Assembly (NCBI GenBank): GCA_024336345.1
Contig: JANFOG010000004.1
Location: 3,410,001-3,474,000, forward strand
Length of the DNA stretch: 64,000 nucleotides
Direction: 5' to 3'
Origin: Mariannaea sp. PMI_226
Taxonomy: Eukaryota; Ascomycota; Sordariomycetes; Hypocreales; Nectriaceae
Shown here piece by piece: positions 8,359 through 20,700 of the stretch. Position 1 is the first letter of the stretch, and every line of letters starts with the position of its first letter. A program made the position numbers and the translations under genes. The notes under the pieces are model-generated. The model saw nothing but the letters and a program-made list of their open reading frames with translations, was not told the DNA's origin and searched no databases.

Positions 8359-11300
8359 CTGTGTGTCCTATAGTATGAATGTGAGTATGAGTATGAGTGT
8401 GAGTGTGTGTGGGCGCGCGCGACTGTGCGCGGTGGTTTTACTCTTGGAGGGGATGTCGTCCCCTGATTGACATGAAGCTGGTCCCGTCAGGTGAGCTTCC
8501 TAGGCCAAGAAAGTGATATCAAAATGCGGAGCTTGGGTTATGAGTGGAGAAGAGCGCATGGACCCTTAATATAAGTTGGGAGAACGCCATTTCGTTCTAG
8601 AAGGTTGGTGACAGCGTAATTAACTAATTACGGAGTAGGTGGATGGCTTCGATGCAGGAACTCGGGGGGTTTTTGCAGAATATGAGGCCCAGCCTGTTCA
8701 AAGAGCAGCCAACCGCATTATGCGTGCCAATGTGAATACCTGCAGCAGAGCTATAGGGTACCTCACCTGCTCCATATGAATATCACTATAATCAGCGCCC
8801 AGATCACTTGCTGTTGCTCGTGGGCTGGCCGTGATGCTACGTCGACAGTGGCTAATAGGAGAGCTCCTTGTCGATGTCTGCCCTATGTATTAGTTAGATG
8901 GAGTGTCCAGTGCCAATGCCTATGTATTCACAGTTCGAGTTCGGCTCCAAAGCTCCAAAGCTCCAACTAATAAACTCGGTTGAACCTGTACACTGCTCAG
9001 TCATGTCAATTGCAGTTCCCACTACAAAATGGACTCTGATAACTGTCAAGTCTCTTTTTAGAGCCCTACTAGGGTCCGGAATAATGTAGTTTCGTTTTTT
9101 AGTGGGAGGTGCAAGTAGCGTCGGCCATTATCAAAGTCCATCCACGTCGACTCTACGTGCCTACCTACAAAAGTGTATACAGTCGTTTCTCTTCGAAGAT
9201 CACTAGCTATTACAGTGAGTTTTGCCTTTTTACTCTTTTTCGTTATATTCAAGCATGATCATTCTGCTTTCGGCCGGTAATCGGTCCCCGTACGGGGTCT
9301 TCTCGGCTGTTCCACGTCCCGGTTTGAATAAGAAAAGAATTGAACTGCCGAGTCCCGACTGAAACACTGACATATACTGATCGGAGGACCAATTGGTGTT
9401 AGCATCGTTTTCTATATGTGTGAGAACAGAGTAATGTCACACAATTAACCTCATGGTCTTTGCTTTAATACCTGGGGGTCTTCGTAACGTTTAGTCTCCG
9501 TACTCTCCAAGATTTTCTGAGCCGTCTTCCACACATAACGTTATGGTGAACAAAGTCATTACACTATAGCCAACACACATTATTACCGTCATGTAAATTG
9601 GCAGGTCTCTGCTGCCATCAACGTGGGGGGTGCGGACAATCGCCCTCCATAAGTAGTTCGAAGCTTATGATTGGCCTTGACATGTCTTGATGGCTGAGCA
9701 CTGGAGTGAAAGCTGACAGTTGGATCACTTTTTGTTGTATTACTGAATCATTGATGGGGGTCTGTATGCAAACACTCAATGTGGTCTCCACAATCCAGCC
9801 CTCTCCTCTATTCACAGTTGGACCTATGAAGCTGCAAGATGACATTGTGATGTGAAATTAGTCGCCGTGTTCCCACTGCCCTGGCCTTAGATGTTGGACT
9901 ACACTACAGTGCCTTGGTCACACCGCGAGAGGGAACATGGGCAGCCAATGGGCCTCTAACATTCAGTAGTGGGAGTGATGCGCTCATTCCCATGGTGCTC
10001 TTCAATGTTATGACCGGCCATGAGCTATCACACCATTTCACGCGTCTATCAAGGCGCATTTGTGTAAATGGCCATCGGAAAAGCCTCTTATCAACAGCAA
10101 GATCCAACTGGGTTTGGTCCTAGAATTGGCCTGGGCGCCAAAATTGAGCAAAAGCGGACCAACAGTCGCTGATCAAGCACCCTGTCTCTGCATGATGTTG
10201 CCGCCTTGGAGACGTGGGGTGGTGCTGCCGCCTGCATGTGCTTCTTGAGCTGACAAGGGGGGGAGAGGGGGAGGTGGAAGGGAAACTCTTCAAGGGCACG
10301 GCGCAGGGCAGTAGTGGCCTGTGATAGATCGCTGTGCCTCCCTTCTGCACAGGTTTTAGCCCAATGAATTGCTGGAAGCAGGATTTGATGGACTTGATTT
10401 GCTCATGATTTCTCGCGCGGATTCAGCCAGCCTTCTATCTCCTTGCCTCGAGATTTTCGTGGAAGCGGAGATGACAGACAGGGATGGAGAGTTATGGGTC
10501 TGAGACGAAATGGACCTGGATGGATGGAGCCCTGTGGTGTTCGGGCTTTGGCATCTGGGGGGGTCGCACATTGATTGAGCCTTGCAGCTATCGAGAGCTG
10601 CCCTTCTTGGCCACCCGCCGCGGCCTGCATTCAAAGATGGCGGTAACCTGTACAGTCGTCACATCCCACGCATACGTAGTGCCTGCAGTGCCTACCGTTG
10701 CGCCTATCTGGGTAGCGTAATTAATCGATCATTGTCGCAAACGTAATGCGAATTCAGTGATACAACACTGGAGTGCGCTCAAAGTGATTACACGGCGATA
10801 ATCATATCTCAACTCTCGAACACTCGGCGATAGCGCAACGGCCTACCGTTGACACGAAACTTCAGTAGCCTGGTACTGTGACGCTTCTGTACACAAAAGG
10901 TATTTCCATAACCGCTGTCAGAAGCGAACACACGCAATCAAATACGGGTATGTACTTGAATGTACTTTGCGCATCCCTCCGCCAACTTCGGAAAGCTAAC
11001 AAAGCGGAACTTGAGCCAATCCCATCTCGCCCAAGGACAACTTTTAGCGAGAGGAGACGGGTCAGTCTAACAAGCGACCCTGGCCCTCAATCCCCCAGGG
11101 CCTTGACCAACGTTCCTACCGGCTCCGCACGGTACTGCAAGTTCACAGTAGTAGTAGTCCATGTAACCTCAGTTACATGATGCATTTACAAGACTTTAGC
11201 TACGGATCTATAGAGGAGCTTGCTCTGATGTGCCATTGTCCCCCAAGGCCCTAGACAGCGGCAAAACTTAACGTACTACGTAAAGAGGACGGTCTGGAAA

Positions 11301-13677
11301 ACAGGCATGTTTACTCCATAAATGACAAAGCACGGAGTACATACCTACATAGGGTACCTAGGGAAGGAGACTGCCAAGGGGTAAAAATATCAATTCCACA
11401 ATCTATTATTATGTTCTCATCCGTTGCGTAAAAGGTGTTGAAAGGTGTGAGGATAAAAGAATCAAACTTTCGGAATTCATATACTTGCCTGCCAGTAAGA
11501 AGGTGCAAACCAACAGAGTACAAGGCAATGTAGGAGCTAGGAACGCATTGCCTCCTATACTAGCAGCAGGACTATCCGTCTTTGCGGGTTTCGCTGATGG
11601 TTACGCGGTTGTAACGCTCTCATTGGAAAGCGTCGCTAAGTGCTGATGTTGATGCTGGAGGCACTGTAGTCAATACTTGGTTCTAAGGCCCTGGAACCAG
11701 GTACTCGCCACTAACACCACCAGGAGAGAGTTACAGAGGGTGGCATGCCGCCGGCCGACCCTTGCGTTGTAACTACACAATCGCCTAATGAGTCGTGGCA
11801 GTTTTCAAGGGATGGAGTACTCTCGACCAAAAAGGGTCAAAAGGTTAAACACACCAACCACACCTGGAGAAGATGAGCAAGGTACAGACAAAATTATGAA
11901 GCTCATTTCCAAATTCGAACATGCTCAGAGATCTTGTCGGCCCGTATATGAAGCAGAAGCGCATAACAGAAGGCTATTGGTACTGGAAATGGTGGGCGTG
12001 GGCCATGAGAGAATGTCAACAATTGATCACGTCCCGTCCCATTTGCACATCGAAGATCCATTCGGTAAAAACGTGAGTGATGGTGAATTGCACCCGTTGT
12101 GTCACTATGCAGGTTTCTTAGCACTGACCCTGGAGATCAGTCAACTCACGCCACATCCAGGGTCAAGTTCTAATAAATCTCAAACCTGGGCCCCCTTAGA
12201 GACCCTTGTTTTGTCATTGAGCCAGCCCTCCGTCACTCATCATCAGTGGCTGGGTGGCTTGTTGGGGTTTCTACTGTATGTAGAAATAAAAAAAATAAAA
12301 TCTCTACATGTAGATGACTAACCTAGGGAATCACAGACTTCTTCTGTACGTAATCTCTGAATAACGACTCCGGATGGACAGCTGGACTGTGCCTTCGCCA
12401 GCTCCCCTTCTGGTGGGATGATTCTAACTGGAAAACTCTACCATGGTAAATACATTTCTGACCAAGCCATGTTTTCCACTTGTTGTCGTTCCGGACCACT
12501 GATCGGGATGCCTCATCAAGAATCAAGGATCTTTCTTGGTTCTTCTCAGTCGGATATGTCATCTTCTCTTGCCTTGAGATTTCCTCATTTGAACTACTAC
12601 ACTACAGTTAAGCGGATACGGGTTGGCTACCACAAGGTTACTCAGAAGGTAATATCCCGTACCTTGCTTCAACAAAACGGGGCAAAGGAGCTTGACTGGC
12701 AAATGTGATTAGGCAGTGGATTGGGCTAGTCTGGCGGCAGCATGCGGTATGCGCGGTACCAGCAAGGGACAGGGCGACGTGTAATATGTAGGTATGAAGT
12801 CCGGTACGACTGCATACAAACAACCGACAACGGAGAAGGCAGATAGTGAATTAATTAATTCGAGGTGATGTGTGCATGCATCCGCTTTCTGGATGAGCAG
12901 AGAACGCATACGCCCTTATGCACACGACATCGAATCCTTCCCACCGAGTGGACTGCAAGAAAGTCTGCAGCTCGTCCACGCAAGCCACATCCTCCTTAGC
13001 ACTCACTGTATATCCAAGGTGGTGGGTAGCCTGCAAACAAATTTACTGATACATAAAAAACTGATGGAGTACAGTTTCCAAACAAAGCACTCTGGATGTA
13101 GATCCATTATCCACCGTCAACCGCTCTTGCAGGGGGGGAATGTCCCGACCTGGACATCCAGTGCGTTCCTCATCTGCTTGTTTAGCTGGTTAAAACGTCC
13201 ACTGAGAGAGGTGGATACCGCCTTGCCAGGGGAGCAAGGTACCTAGGCACCTAACGTACCCTCGAAGAGAGCAACCATGATGGGTAACAATAGAAGAATG
13301 GTCCGCATCCCTGAGGTTTTCTCCCTTGCATTTCAAGACAAGGACGCTGGAGTCCCGGGGGGATAGGACAAAAACGCATTTTGAGTGACAAGAGGTCCGC
13401 TTCGTCGCCACTGGAAGTGGATGCTTCGTGCTCATTCTATGAACTCTGTGCTCTTCCACCAACAACAAGGCCCTGAATGTACTGTATCGGGGATTTTTGG
13501 CCGGGCCTCGAAGTTGGAATGAGGCCTGACAAAGCAGGCCTTGTGCAACCGAGAATTGACGCTCTGCTCAGCTCGATTATCGCGATCCGTCTCGGAGATG
13601 GAGTTGGTTCTGATCAGGGCTCTAGGCCCAGGAATGGGTGGCGAGCTGCATTGTGGGAAAATCGGTTACCTGGAACA

Positions 13678-13708
13678 GGTACCTAGGTAGGTAGCCTAGG
13701 TAGGTACC
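13678..13708. repeat. Palindromic TACCTAGGTAGG-type repeat
   Basis: GGTACC-TAGGTAGG units occur in both orientations around GTAGCC. Similar words recur at 11349-11360, 13240-13258, 48941-48960 and 59862-59884. Such words are common in spacers of filamentous ascomycetes; their role is unknown to me. Confidence 0.6.
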
Positions 13709-13820
13709 TCATAGCGGGCTGGCTAATTCCCCATGGTCAGACCTTTTTCTCTTGAAAACTTGGCCCTTCCCTCTGGGTACTAGCTACCCATTGTATTAAA
13801 CCTGATGGCTGGACAGGTTT

Positions 13821-13878
13821 TTGTTGTTGTTGTAGTAGTAATAGTAGTAGAAGTAGTAGTAGTAGTAGTAGTTGTTGT
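13821..13878. repeat. Imperfect (TTG)n/(TAG)n trinucleotide tract
   Basis: TTG repeats run into about fifteen TAG/TAA/AAG triplets and end in TTG repeats again. The tract creates a run of Tyr/Asn codons on the minus strand, which explains a spurious poly-Tyr ORF. Confidence 0.85.
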
Positions 13879-15400
13879 CGTTCAGCTGGTATTCTAGTGT
13901 ACAGTCGACATTGTCCTTGTCAGTGTATTTCGAACCCAGACGATAACCTGGACCTTCCCTTGCCATGGGCCGATTCTGGCAGAACTCAGAACTCGTGTCG
14001 CCTCCACCACCAATACAAATCGCCATCTCTCCCTAGGCAAAAGAATAAATACTTCAGGTGCATATTACCTTTGTGGTACTTATCAACTGAATGGTGACGG
14101 CGAGGCACATGTTAAAAAGAGCCCCCCCCCTCGCCCCTTGCTGGCAAAGGTGATCCACACAGGATGGTCACAGCTCCCAAGCGGCGGGACGGGGAAGTCT
14201 CCAGTATCATAACACTATAACGAAAAGGACCACGGAGTTGCACCCAAAGAGTCAGTCAAGCTTCTTTCCGGTCCGAGCCACTCTGGCTCTCGAGCGCCCT
14301 TCTCAGCGCGCGGTAGGTCACACCCCCCAGTTTCTGGCTTTCTACTTCGCTAAAAGCGATGAACTACGCCTAAAGACTAGTGCTAGACTGGGAGTAATAA
14401 TACTGGCCAAAAAGTAGACGAGATACGCTTTGCTGAGGAAGACGCGGGGCGCTATCTTGGCCTTGGTCTGATCTGTCTGTCGTGCTCTACGGAAGGTTGC
14501 GCTATAGTACGGTGCAGGTCTCTGTTCTTGGGTTTAATAGCATTGTTGGTGCTATAATTACTGTCTAATATACCTGTACTGTAGGTGAATCACGATAGCG
14601 GGATGCAAATCTGGCTCGAGCTTCGCACTTTTGAAGGACCTCTGCTCGGTGTCGCTAGCCCGTCTTACAAGGCGCCGTCTCATTCACTTGCCCGTGCTTC
14701 AAGCGCTTCGGGATGGGCACCTACCATCCTGTGCCAATGTCGGAACTTCGAATTTGGCCTGCCCCTCTGGGGGAGATTTCATCACTCTCCCCTCCCCCTT
14801 CATAATACAAGGTAATAATCGCTTGCGTAGAGCCGGAACTTTTCCCCCTCCTTTTGAACACACTGCTATGGTGCACAGGCAATAAATAGTTAGGTACGGT
14901 TTACTCAGGAGGAAGAGAAGAGCCTGTGTTTGGTTTATAGAAGAGAAGAAAGCGCTCCCAAAAAGAAGAAAGAACGGAGGAATGGGGGCAGCAATAAAAG
15001 AATCTTCACAGTTATGAGCCTGAACAGGCTGGACAGGGGCTGTGATGGGAACATGCACACACTTCTTTGTCTAGCATCTTGAGCTCGCGTCTGTCCCGGT
15101 CTCGAAGATGGAGATGGGGGAAGCCAGTCACGTTAATAGGGGGCAATTCAGAGGGGACCCGTATGGAGTTCAAAGAACGGACCACTGCACGTACAGAGGT
15201 AGTCGCGCGTACGAGCAGGGACCTTGCCCTGTTGGGTAGTGGCCAAACTAGCCACTGACCACTAAACCACCAACCTGGCAACCAACTCACACCCACTCTG
15301 TGTACACACACACCCTCGCCTGCTGCACATTCATTCCTCTCTGCGAATAGGCGCGGAATCTCAGTCCCAGTACGTCTCCCCCTCAATCGGTCCACGCCCC

Positions 15401-15700
15401 AGCCCCCCCCTTCCTCCCCCCTTCCCCCTTCCCTTTCCTTTCCTCTACTCTGCTCTGCTGCTCAGTGCTTGGACCTTTTTTGAACCTTCAGGCCCATTTG
15501 CTTCCCATCCCATCCACTTGCACCCATTCTCTCCCTCCCTCTCTCTCCATCTCCTTGATACTCCAGTCCTACGCGGAACATTCCCTCTCTTTGTTCCAAT
15601 CTCTAAACTTGTGCCGTCTCGTGCATTCTCGCCCTCTTTTTCTCTCATTTTCCTTCAGTAATCCCATAGATTTCGACTTTACTTCTCGTCACCCTCCTTA
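15401..15700 (+). promoter_or_regulatory. C/T-rich ras promoter and 5' leader
   Basis: The plus strand from about 15,400 to 15,700 is strongly C/T-rich, with TCTCTC and CCTTCC runs, and ends about 120 bases before the ras start codon. Pyrimidine-rich tracts like this mark core promoters and leaders of highly expressed fungal genes. No TATA box is obvious. Confidence 0.45.
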
Positions 15701-15817
15701 GAATTCGACGCTTTCTACGACGACAAAACCTCCTCCCCCCCTGCGCGAGTCAATTTTTCAGCGCCACCCCCGACTTGAGCTGGTCCCAAGGAGCTGCTTC
15801 AATCATCATCAGACACA

Positions 15818-16764
15818 ATGGCTACGTCCACCAAGGTACGCTCTTGCAAGATGCCTCATCGCTTCGACGACTCCCTGGCATCGCTGCGGCGGTCTGGGCT
15901 ACCGCCCTGGCGTTCCCTTGGGAACCTCGGCCTAATCATTTGTTGCGCTTGCTAATTCTGGACTTTCTTTCTCATAGTTCTTGCGAGAGTACAAGCTTGT
16001 CGTTGTTGGCGGCGGCGGTGTTGGTAAATCATGCTTGACCATTCAGTTGATTCAGAGCCACTTCGTCGACGAGTATGATCCCACAATTGAAGGTTTGTTC
16101 TCGAGAGTCCTGGCCACTAGCCAACGCGCGCATAGGCTCATCCAATATGACCGTAATACTAATACCTCCCGTGCTTTGAATTAGATTCGTACCGAAAGCA
16201 GTGTGTTATCGACGATGAAGTCGCCCTTCTCGATGTTCTCGACACTGCTGGCCAGGAGGAGTACAGCGCCATGCGAGAGCAGTACATGCGAACTGGCGAG
16301 GGTTTCCTACTAGTGTACTCCATCAATTCGCGACAGAGCTTCGAGGAAATTGCCACTTTCCAGCAACAGATTCTGCGCGTCAAGGACAAGGACTACTTCC
16401 CCATGGTCGTAGTTGGCAACAAGTGTGATTTGGAAAACGAGCGAGAGGTTACACGACAAGGTAAAGATTGACCCCAGTAGCATTTGTGTGCATGATTAGA
16501 AGCTAACATGACTTTTGTACAGAGGGTGAGTCGCTTGCGAAATCGTTCGGCTGCAAGTTCATTGAGACTTCAGCCAAGTCCCGAATCAATGTCGACAAGG
16601 CTTTCTACGATATTGTGCGAGAGATCCGAAGATACAACCGCGAGATGCAGGGCTACTCAACTGGTAGCGGCGGCACCACTGGCGCCAACGGCCCCCCAAA
16701 GCCCATTGATATCGACAACGGAGAGCAAGAGGCTGGATGCTGCTCCAGTTGCGTGATCATGTAA
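15818..16764 (+). CDS. ras-1: Ras small GTPase
   Basis: Join 15818-15835, 15978-16092, 16185-16460, 16523-16764; 216 residues. This is a membrane-anchored signalling GTPase, expected to act through adenylate cyclase and MAP kinase pathways on growth and polarity. The P-loop GGGGVGKS is at 17-24, switch I YDPTIEDSY at 39-47, switch [10 protein letters not shown] at 64-71, followed by NKCD and ETSAK base-binding motifs. The C-terminus ends CVIM, a CaaX box for farnesylation, with adjacent C209-C210 as likely palmitoylation sites. The glycine-rich variable region (STGSGGTTG) and overall sequence resemble Neurospora ras-1 and its Sordariomycete homologues more than the second fungal Ras. Glycines at 18-19 and Gln68 are wild type for an active, switchable enzyme. 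The first coding exon is only 18 bases. It converges on the cysteine-rich gene. Confidence 0.96.
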
Positions 16765-17726
16765 GGAGGCAATGTCGTGGGGATGAACGGTGTGAAGAGA
16801 GGGGATGATGAAGTAACGGTTACTGGGCGCGATGAGATGCGTTAAAGACGGCCAACAAGCGAAAATACCGTCCTGTTCTGGAGCCCCACAGAGCACGCGC
16901 CCTGATATGATACCGACTCCGATGCGACAAGCAATATTCTTGGCGAGGATCCGTTGATATCAAAAAGTTGTGTTGCATGGGACGGGGAGTCGGGTTGGGA
17001 CCTTTTTTTACAAACGCACTTTGATTTATCAACGCGACCCATGGCTATGTCGCGGCGATACAACAAAGTTGGTCAGTCGTGCCAAGCAAATGTCAAGAGA
17101 AGATATGTCATTATGCTTCATGGCACGCGGCACGAAGTTTTCTTGTGGAATACCTCACTTTACACGTCGTGGATAAAAAGAGGACACCATCTACTTACGG
17201 GAGAGAGACAAAAGCAGGGGAAGCATGAGCTGCTTATGGGCATGGAAGCAGAAGTGCTGGCTCCCAAGGACCTCGCGAGAGACACCCAACTATTTTATTT
17301 TATTTTTTTATTATCTTTTTTTTTATCTTATGTCACCGGGGAGGATGAATTTCCAAGACTAAATATGGGCTCTGCGTTTTTTCTCTATATCCATTATTTC
17401 ATACCTGTAATTTCTTTTCATTGACGAGGTTTCTTTTACTCTCTCCCCGACAGCAGTGGTTACAGTCAGACAAAATTCGAACTTCCCTTTTTGTTTTATG
17501 TTTTAATTGCTGTTGTGTCGCCTGAGTGATATTGATGTCTTTGCTCCAAGGTGTCGTTGCTGATATTGCCAAAGGATCATTTGACCAACATGACTTATCA
17601 AGAGCTACAGTCGATTGTAAGCGTTCAACTTGGAGGCTAATGAGGCATTGGTCATAATACGCTCCAATCAATAATGCAGAGGAGCTTTTCTATCTTTGAG
17701 GTACGTACTTGCATGGCGTTCACGCA
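16765..17726. other. Convergent 3' spacer, ras / cysteine-rich gene
   Basis: This 962-base spacer holds the two 3' untranslated regions. A T-rich stretch at about 17,291-17,327 (runs of TTTTA and nine Ts) may be part of the ras 3' end. A 156-codon plus-strand ORF at 16954-17424 looks accidental: it has no ATG context and no domain. Confidence 0.45.
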
Positions 17727-20700
17727 TTAGTTATTTTTGCCTGGTACCATTCCCCGCCTCAGGAACAGCTCGTTCACATCCATGTGGCCGAGTTGTCCGG
17801 GTACGAGTTGCGGCTCGTTGTTGGCGTTGTTCCGCTGGTTGACAACCCAATCCAGACATGTCAAACACAGGCAAGATGTTGGCCCGCCGTTGGTGTTCCG
17901 GAAGCCAGCGTGGTGTGCCGAGCTGTTGGCAGCGTGACGTCCTCTCGTGAACAAACATGATGGGCACACCAGCCGCTGGAACCTGAGCAGCAGCCACTCC
18001 CGCATCAGGGCTGATTGCTGCATTGCTCGTTCCGCGTGCCGGAGTCGGTGGTAGCGGCACAGTCGAAGGGAGAACAGTTTGTGGCCGCAGGAGCATCCGG
18101 TGGCCAGTAGAGCTGCGCCTCGGTGCTGCGTATTCAGGCCATGCAAGACAGTCGGATGCTGGGAACTAGAGAGCTCGCCCCAGATGTGATTGGTGCCGTT
18201 GTGGGGGAGCCAGCTGGCGAATTGGTGACTCTCAGAGGCCCCTCTCGCGCAGGTGTCGCACAGGTATGCCCGCATACTGAGAATCTCCTCCATGGTCAAG
18301 GGGTCATACTCCTCATCGATGAGGACTGATTTAGTTTGCTCGTTGCACTCATCGCACACGAGGAAATGCGTTGGGTCGTTTGAGCGATGTGTGATATCTC
18401 GACATCCCATGGGGTCCTCGCAGCCGTTGTTGCAGATACCTATAGGCTTATTGTCATAATCAATAGGCTCCATACATTTTTGCTCATGAGACGAGTCAAG
18501 TGGATAATAACCGGGCACAATTGGGACTGCCTCGAGAACGTCTCGGGCGGGATTGTCAGGGAAGGACTCATCTAGACCTCTGGAGAATGGGCGGTCGGCT
18601 GGGTTGCCTACCTGCTTGGCAGCGGCAATGCGGTGATAATCCCAGTGATCCATCTCCAGGTCATCGATGAAGTCGCTTTGGGCCCAGCGCAAGGTCCTGA
18701 ATATGCTCGACGAAACCCTTTTCGGCTCCTTGAAGACATCGTGGCCGAGGAAGGGGTTAAAGCCATTCCAGTGGTCCCAAACAGAGGGCTGGGTGTAACT
18801 CTGAGAGATATACAGGCCATGGGAGAAGTTTTGGTCATTCTGGAGGAGGTCTTCCTGAGCCTGGACGGGCGGCGGCTGAGGAGAAGGTGATGTGTTCAGG
18901 CCTCCCTTCTGAGGCGACTCAAGGGCTGTTGAGCTATCAAAAGTCGGTTGTGGCTGGGCAATTTCCGTGAACAGAGCGTTTTCATGCTCGACGTCTTTTT
19001 CTTCGTTGCCCGCATCAGTTATTTGACTCCCTGATTGCTCACCCTGCGCAAGATATTCATTTCCACTCGCCCCTGTCTCGTGCTCGAACATTTCTCCGAG
19101 AGTGTCAAAATCGAGTTCTGGGAAGTAATCTTGACCTTGGGATAGAATTTCTGCGAACCAGTCAACATCTTGATGGTCCTGCGTACCTTCTCCTCCAGCT
19201 GGAAGCAGAGCTGCACTTGCAATCGAAACCGATGGCGAAGGTGAAGGTGAAGGCGAAGCTACAGCTTGACTGGAAACTGTTTGAAGCTGGGCTCGCAAAG
19301 GAGTAGCGACTTCAGCGGGCACAGATGTCTCGATGCTGGCTCGAGGCTCGGTTGCGGTGAACGAACTCAGGGATCTTTCCGACACATCAGAACACCTGAT
19401 GGCTTTCATTCTCGAGACCGCTTCTCTGTAGGATGGGTGTTGGGCAGGGCCCTCTGTGAGACCTGTGTCCTGGAGGATTCGATGCAGGTCTGCTATGCTT
19501 AACTCTGACACCCTCCGGCCGTTCATCATGCCGCCTTTGCTGCTGCTTTGAGGAGGTATTCCCCAAGGGTGGAATAGACGTCTCTCTTGAACAACAGCTT
19601 GGTAGATCTCGGACCTGTTTGGCGTTGCATAGTCTAAGCTGTACTTCGGAACAACAGGACCAATATGGTGGCAGATGAGTGTGCCATCCTTGATATCATC
19701 AACACCTCCGGGACCATAGCCCATTGCAAGGTAATAAAGAGGGCCCGGTGGATTTGCAAACCGACGAGAACACCCATCGGCCATCCTGTGTATCCCTTGA
19801 GTCCACGGATCGCATCTGTCTCCATGCTTTTCACAGGAGTCACAAGGTCGTTGGTGATCGCAGTTGCGGCCCTTCTCCTTGCAGCTCTGGCAAGTCTGGA
19901 AAGGCGCATGTTCACCGAAGCCGACCCTGCCCAGGTTCAGGATTGGATAGTAAACCCGTTCCTTCTTGGCCAACTCCTTTCCTTCGCTGCTGTCACTGTC
20001 TGAGAACGCTTCGGACGAGTTGTCATCGATGATGATGAACCCACCAGGGATTCCTTCCATGCGGCTCTTGATTTCCGCTTGAGGGACATCCTCAAAGCAG
20101 TCGATGCCCAGCTCTGTGCAGCGGAGGCACGAGGCATATGGCTCCTTGAGTGAGACACGGCACTCATGGCCACCCTTGCCGTTTCTCTCCGTGCAAGGTT
20201 TGCATGTTTTGCGGAATCTGAGAAGCCGTCTCAGATGAAAAAACTCTCCGTCGTTCAGGCTGAGGGCCGACTTCCAGTCTCCGGCTTCGAGCCCCCCGGC
20301 AGTTCCGAAGGCTTCGCCTATCTTGTTGACGCATAGCATCCCTAGGCTCACACAGTAGCTACAGGGCTGGTCCCAAGTGCGGCGGTCCTTCAGCCAGGTG
20401 CATTGTTGGCCTTCGGGCACATGGCCTCGCCGCCTTGAACAGGTCTCGCACATGCGTCGGAACCAAGGTGTGATAATCTGGCGAGGCCGGGAATCTATAA
20501 TGTGCCTGGAATTTATATGGCATTGAATCTTTCGCGATATGCATTTCGTACACTTGACACTGAGAAACTCGTCCACGTCGCAGCTGTTCTCCAGTCCAGA
20601 GCCGATACATTCGTCACAAGCAGTGACCATGGGGAACACCGGATCGTTCACGCCGTACCGCTTGCCGGCGAAATCTTTGTTTCCAACCCGGCAGACGTGT

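Larger units (their letters stand above)
7218..15817. other. 8.6-kb interval with no supportable gene
   Basis: Stop codons are frequent in all frames. The longest ATG-started ORF, 177 codons at 11788-12321 (plus), has no domain, signal or family resemblance, and I could not extend it by splicing. Visible content is a GT microsatellite at 8333-8358 with GC-alternating flanks to about 8430, a TAG/GTA trinucleotide tract at 13821-13878, several TACCTAGGTAGG-type palindromes (for example 13678-13708), and C/T-rich DNA from about 15,400 that is probably the ras promoter and leader. No rRNA, further tRNA or transposase was recognised. It is about eight times longer than most spacers here. Long noncoding RNA, remote control elements of ras, or decayed repeats are all possible. 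Confidence 0.55.

Noticed and set aside
9278..9300. Palindrome around CCCCGTACGGGG as a possible hairpin terminator or element end
   Set aside because: It is a short isolated palindrome with no matching partner or adjacent transcript evidence.
11788..12321. 177-codon ATG-started ORF in the gene-free interval
   Set aside because: It has no recognisable domain, membrane segment, signal peptide or spliced extension. A frame of this length can arise by chance in 8.6 kb, although transcript data could revive it.
16954..17424. 156-codon plus-strand ORF downstream of ras
   Set aside because: It sits in the probable ras 3' region and includes the T-rich tract translated as Phe/Leu/Ile. No family features are seen.
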